DNA from: Brachyspira sp949287565
GTDB taxonomy: Bacteria > Spirochaetota > Brachyspiria > Brachyspirales > Brachyspiraceae
Length of the DNA: 26,736 nt
Assembly (NCBI RefSeq): GCF_036997615.1
Contig: NZ_JAWLQA010000043.1
Reading direction: 5' to 3' (one strand)
This document shows positions 23,793-26,736 of this stretch, piece after piece. The position numbers and the translations under genes were made by a program. Positions within the stretch are counted from its first letter, which is position 1. The number at the start of each line of letters is the position of its first letter. The notes under the pieces were generated by a model. That model worked only from the letters and a program-made list of their open reading frames with translations, did no database searches and was not told the DNA's origin.

Positions 23793-24115
23793 TACATACC
23801 CCGCCCTTTATTCTTTACTGATTTATTTTGTATTTTAATCTTCATCATAATTGTTGTTTAATTAGAATTTTTAGCACCCGCCCAAGTTTTGAATAAATTT
23901 AGAATTTTATTCAACGCACGTTGTATGCGTTTTTTGATATGATTTTAATTCTATTTTTAATCAATCTATATTTTAAATTCCATTTTGCGTGCGTTGAGAT
24001 GATTTTAAATTTTAAATAAATTTAGGGTGGGTGTTATAATTACATAAAAAGCAAAAAAGAAAGATAATATTATAGTATCAAATTAGATTATAAATGTAGA
24101 GGGTGGGCAGATGTA
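23793..24115. repeat. nested inverted repeats between convergent znuC and znuB
   Basis: The 341-bp gap between the two stops holds no gene. The outer pair is TACATACCCCGCCCTTTA (23793-23810) and the complementary run at 24097-24115 (AGGGTGGG...ATGTA). The inner pair is 23871-23920 (TTAGCACCCGCCC to CAACGCACG) and 23986-24036 (GCGTGCGTTG to GGGTGGGTG), imperfect but clear over about 50 nt. A TTTTGATATGATTTTAA-like segment also recurs in direct orientation. The G+C-rich CCCGCCC/GGGTGGG blocks stand out from the surrounding DNA. It probably works as a bidirectional terminator and may be a MITE-like intergenic repeat family. Confidence 0.7.
23913..23935 (+). terminator. hairpin terminator within the repeat
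   Basis: AACGCA (23913-23918) pairs with TGCGTT (23926-23931) around a 7-nt loop, followed by a T tract to 23935. It would end znuAC transcription about 130 nt past the stop. Confidence 0.55.
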
Positions 24116-24123
24116 ATAGAATT

Positions 24124-24939
24124 TTATGCAGCATTATGCCTTGATGATAATACGGATTTTAATAATATTATAATGATAAAAGTAATAATACTTATTAAAA
24201 CTATAGTAGCTCCTGGTTTAAGACCTTGATAATAAGAAATAAATATTCCTAATATGGTAAAAAATAGATTGAATATCACAGCAAAAATAATAGTTTTTTT
24301 ATAACTGTTAGCAATTTGCATAGAACAGGCAACAGGAACTACCATCATTGATGACACTATTAAAGCACCTACAGCCCTTGCTGATATTGATACAGTAACA
24401 GCAGTTAATATTGTGAAAATAAAATTAATCCTATTTACAGGTACCCCTGAAAGTTTTGCCAATCTCTCATTGAAAGTTATATAAAAAATTTCTTTGTATA
24501 AAAAAATGAAAATTAGTATTGATACAGAGCTTATTAATATTACTAATTTCAATTCAAAATCACTTATAGCAACAATACTTCCGAATAAGAAACTGTTAAA
24601 GTTTGAATTATTAGCTACAAATCCGGAAAGAAGCCCAGCAACTCCTATAGATAAGGACATTATAATTGATATAGACATTTCTCCGTATTTAGCTATTTTC
24701 TTTCTTATGAACTCTATTGATAATGCAGACAGTATGCAGAATATGATTGAAGCCACTATTGGATTTATATTAAAAACTAATCCGAATGTTACACCAGCAA
24801 GCGAAGTATGAGAAATCGCATCTCCTATCATAGAAAGCCTTTTTAATACAACAACTACTCCTATGCAAGGTATTATCACAGCAAGCATAATACCTACTAA
24901 GAAAGCTTTACGCATAAAATCATATTCAAATATTTCCAT
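24124..24939 (-). CDS. znuB: zinc ABC transporter permease ZnuB
   Basis: A membrane permease of the ABC-3 (ZnuB/TroC) family with about 8-9 helices. ATG 24939 gives 271 residues, the family's usual size. An in-frame ATG at 25002 would add an unrelated stretch overlapping the DegT gene. GGGA lies about 7 nt before ATG 24939. Family features are VVVLKRLSMIGDAISHTSLAG, a mid-protein GSIVAISDFEL, TFNERLAKLSGVPV and SARAVGALIVSSMMVVPVA. It would form the Zn2+ channel for ZnuA and ZnuC but is transcribed separately, 35 nt downstream of the DegT-family gene on the minus strand. Confidence 0.9.
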   Translation of the reverse strand: MEIFEYDFMRKAFLVGIMLAVIIPCIGVVVVLKRLSMIGDAISHTSLAGVTFGLVFNINPIVASIIFCILSALSIEFIRKKIAKYGEMSISIIMSLSIGVAGLLSGFVANNSNFNSFLFGSIVAISDFELKLVILISSVSILIFIFLYKEIFYITFNERLAKLSGVPVNRINFIFTILTAVTVSISARAVGALIVSSMMVVPVACSMQIANSYKKTIIFAVIFNLFFTILGIFISYYQGLKPGATIVLISIITFIIIILLKSVLSSRHNAA

Positions 24940-24974
24940 AGGATTTTCCCATATAATCACTAAAAAGTATATTA

Positions 24975-26027
24975 TTATCTTATTTGCTTTATAAGTTTGC
25001 AAATAAGTTCAGCTTCATTTTTTTGCAAAGTAGGGTATATAGGCAATGATATACTCTTTAAATATGCATTCTCAGTATTGGGATAATTTTCATTAGGTAA
25101 ATTAAGATACTGATGCAAAGGCTTGAATATAGGTCTTGCCGCTTCTACATTATGTCTTTCAAACATTTTTATAGCATCATATATATTCATGCTGCCATTA
25201 AGCATACATACATATCTGTAATATGAAGGACTTTCACTGTCATGAGTAGATAATTTCATTAAATTGCTTTCAAGTATTGCATTATCATAAAATGAAGCTA
25301 TATCGCTTCTTACTTCAACCATTCTTTCAAGATGTTTAAGTTCTTCTATACCTATTGAAGCCTGAAGATCTGTCGCACAATAATTGAATCTTTTGATAAA
25401 ATTTTCTTTTTTATCATAATGAATAATATCTTTTATAGCATCCATTCCCTTTTTCTTTGTAAGTATTATACCTCCTGCACCGCCTGAAGTTATCATTCTA
25501 GTTGCAGAAAGTGAGAAGTAGGCAAAATCTCCGAAACTTCCAAGCAAAGTATCTCTGTACTTTCCTCCCAAACTATGAGATGCATCCTCTATAACAGGTA
25601 CCTTAATATCAGCAAGCTCATCTATTAAAGCACAATTTCCAAACATATGAGAAACTATAATTGCTTTAGTTTTTTCATTGATAGCCTCTATAACATTGTC
25701 CATAGATATTTGAAAACTGTCTTCATCTATATCTATTAAAACAGGAGTAGCTTTTAAACTTGTAACTACTTGAAGAGGTGAAGCATTAAGAAAAGATGAC
25801 ATTATAACTTCATCGCCTTCGCCAACTTTTAAATGTCTTAATATAAGCTCTAATGCAGCAGTTCCGCTATTAACAAATATTGCTGTAAAACCTTTTCCAA
25901 AATAATTAGCAAAAGCTCTTTCAAATTCCTGTATAACATCACCTGTTGCAAGATTATCACTAATCATTACTTTTAAAGCGGATTCTAAATCTTTCTTTCT
26001 TATAGTAGGTCTGGAATGTCTAATCAA
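24975..26027 (-). CDS. DegT/DnrJ/EryC1/StrS-family protein lacking the PLP lysine
   Basis: A fold-type I PLP-family protein of 350 residues, normal in length for sugar aminotransferases. It has VNSGTAALELIL (52-63), SHMFGNCALIDEL (126-138), VIEDASHSLGG (145-155, with D148 for the pyridine nitrogen), FGDFAYFSLSATRMITSGGA (165-184) and the C-terminal YCATDLQASIGIEEL. The family's Schiff-base lysine falls in the T-K-x-I-T segment; here the residue is Arg177 (codon AGA, one transition from AAA). Such a protein should not form the internal aldimine, so transamination is doubtful. It may be a dehydratase-like variant (ColD uses His here), a regulatory pseudoenzyme or a mutated gene. A poly-sugar synthesis link is suggested by the glycosyltransferase-like gene that is divergent from it. 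Confidence 0.8.
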   Translation of the reverse strand: MIRHSRPTIRKKDLESALKVMISDNLATGDVIQEFERAFANYFGKGFTAIFVNSGTAALELILRHLKVGEGDEVIMSSFLNASPLQVVTSLKATPVLIDIDEDSFQISMDNVIEAINEKTKAIIVSHMFGNCALIDELADIKVPVIEDASHSLGGKYRDTLLGSFGDFAYFSLSATRMITSGGAGGIILTKKKGMDAIKDIIHYDKKENFIKRFNYCATDLQASIGIEELKHLERMVEVRSDIASFYDNAILESNLMKLSTHDSESPSYYRYVCMLNGSMNIYDAIKMFERHNVEAARPIFKPLHQYLNLPNENYPNTENAYLKSISLPIYPTLQKNEAELICKLIKQIR

Positions 26028-26130
26028 TTTTTATTCCTCATATCAAATTAAAATATTATAAATGATAATATCATAAAATATATTATTTTCAATATTTATT
26101 ATAAATTATAAAAAATGATTTTTTTGTTTA

Positions 26131-26158
26131 TTGTATTTTATAATATTATTAGTATAAT
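26131..26158 (+). promoter_or_regulatory. promoter of the GT-C-like gene
   Basis: TTGTAT (26131-26136) and TATAAT (26153-26158) are 16 bp apart, about 18 nt before the first ATG. The leader would be very short and has no clear ribosome binding site. Confidence 0.5.
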
Positions 26159-26506
26159 AACATATCTTAAATTATATGGACAGCAAAATGAATAGTTTTA
26201 TCAATAAAAATTATATAAAAATTATATTTCTATTTTTAATTATTTTTTCATTTATACTTAATATTGTATTATCTTTTCGTATTATTCCAATAAGAGGAAG
26301 TGTTGATGATTTTCAGCATTTTTATGATATGTATAGATGGTATGAAAAAGAAGAATTTCCTGTAACAAGTACCAGGTTTGAAGGTTCTGACACATATAAA
26401 GATGAATTTAAAACTGCTAGGGTTCCTGGAGGAGCATATTATATATATTATATTCTATGTTATAAATTAGGAAATGAAAATTTATACGCTGCTAAAATTA
26501 TAAATT

Positions 26507-26514
26507 ATTTTTTT
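26507..26514 (+). repeat. T8 homopolymer causing the frameshift
   Basis: Eight consecutive T residues lie at the break in the frame; seven would keep it open. Such tracts are slippage-prone. Confidence 0.75.
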
Positions 26515-26691
26515 TAGTCTTTTATTAGTATCTATATTTATATTTTGGCTTTATAAAAGATTAGGGCTTTTTGTTTGTTCTTTGATGTCGCCTCTTATTT
26601 TGCTTAATGGTTATTTAGTAAAAGCTATGACTAATTTTTGGAATCCTCATATATCATTAATATTTAGTTTTATATTTTTTATTCTTCTTTA

Positions 26692-26736
<45 letters not shown>

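Noticed and set aside
24940..25002. 21-codon N-terminal extension of ZnuB from ATG 25002
   Set aside because: It overlaps the DegT gene end, adds non-family sequence and has no better ribosome binding site; the 24939 start matches family length.

Overview
The window is very AT-rich, and its gene content, codon use and spirochaete-type outer-membrane proteins point to an intestinal spirochaete of the genus Brachyspira. This is inferred from overall character and not from a marker gene; the species cannot be told. It is ordinary chromosome with a few accessory spots. No rRNA, tRNA, CRISPR array, transposase or prophage was recognised.

Layout. 1-1260: gene-poor DNA with a possible gene remnant, then a minus-strand outer-membrane beta-barrel. 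1409-2889: a promoter, a structured leader with a strong internal terminator, and a MATE efflux pump; the leader looks like a riboswitch or attenuator. 2890-3594: a long non-coding mosaic of inverted and direct repeats. 3595-4398: a short-chain dehydrogenase closely resembling clostridial bile-acid 7-alpha-hydroxysteroid dehydrogenase. 4578-6682: an antibiotic-resistance type ABC-F protein and an FtsB/DivIC-like protein. 6809-8880 (minus): a CsgG-like/beta-barrel fusion with a coupled small membrane protein. 9037-12037: ybaB-like, recR, psuK, psuG (recombination repair, then pseudouridine breakdown). 12094-13706: an AAA/ABC-type ATPase with a small PD-(D/E)XK nuclease-like protein, a candidate defence pair, bordered by a 17-nt exact direct repeat. 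13736-19736: S9 peptidase, CTP synthase (pyrG), a cupin, a membrane protein and a Ca2+/Na+ exchanger. 19737-21991 (minus): two META/HslJ-type proteins upstream of a TauC/SsuC-type permease and its ATPase, with no substrate-binding protein. 22175-25000: zinc importer genes znuA-znuC (+) converging on znuB (-), separated by nested inverted repeats. 24975-26736: a DegT-family protein with arginine where the PLP lysine is expected, and a GT-C type membrane protein gene broken at a T8 tract and running into an (AT)20 repeat at the window edge.

The most original candidates are the ATPase/nuclease pair, the MATE leader RNA, the META-lipoprotein/ABC operon, the lysine-less DegT protein and the repeat-bearing glycosyltransferase-like gene. 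Several start codons have been moved to fit ribosome binding sites: MATE to 1564, the ATPase to 12094, the nuclease to 13155, pyrG to 15851 and znuB to 24939.
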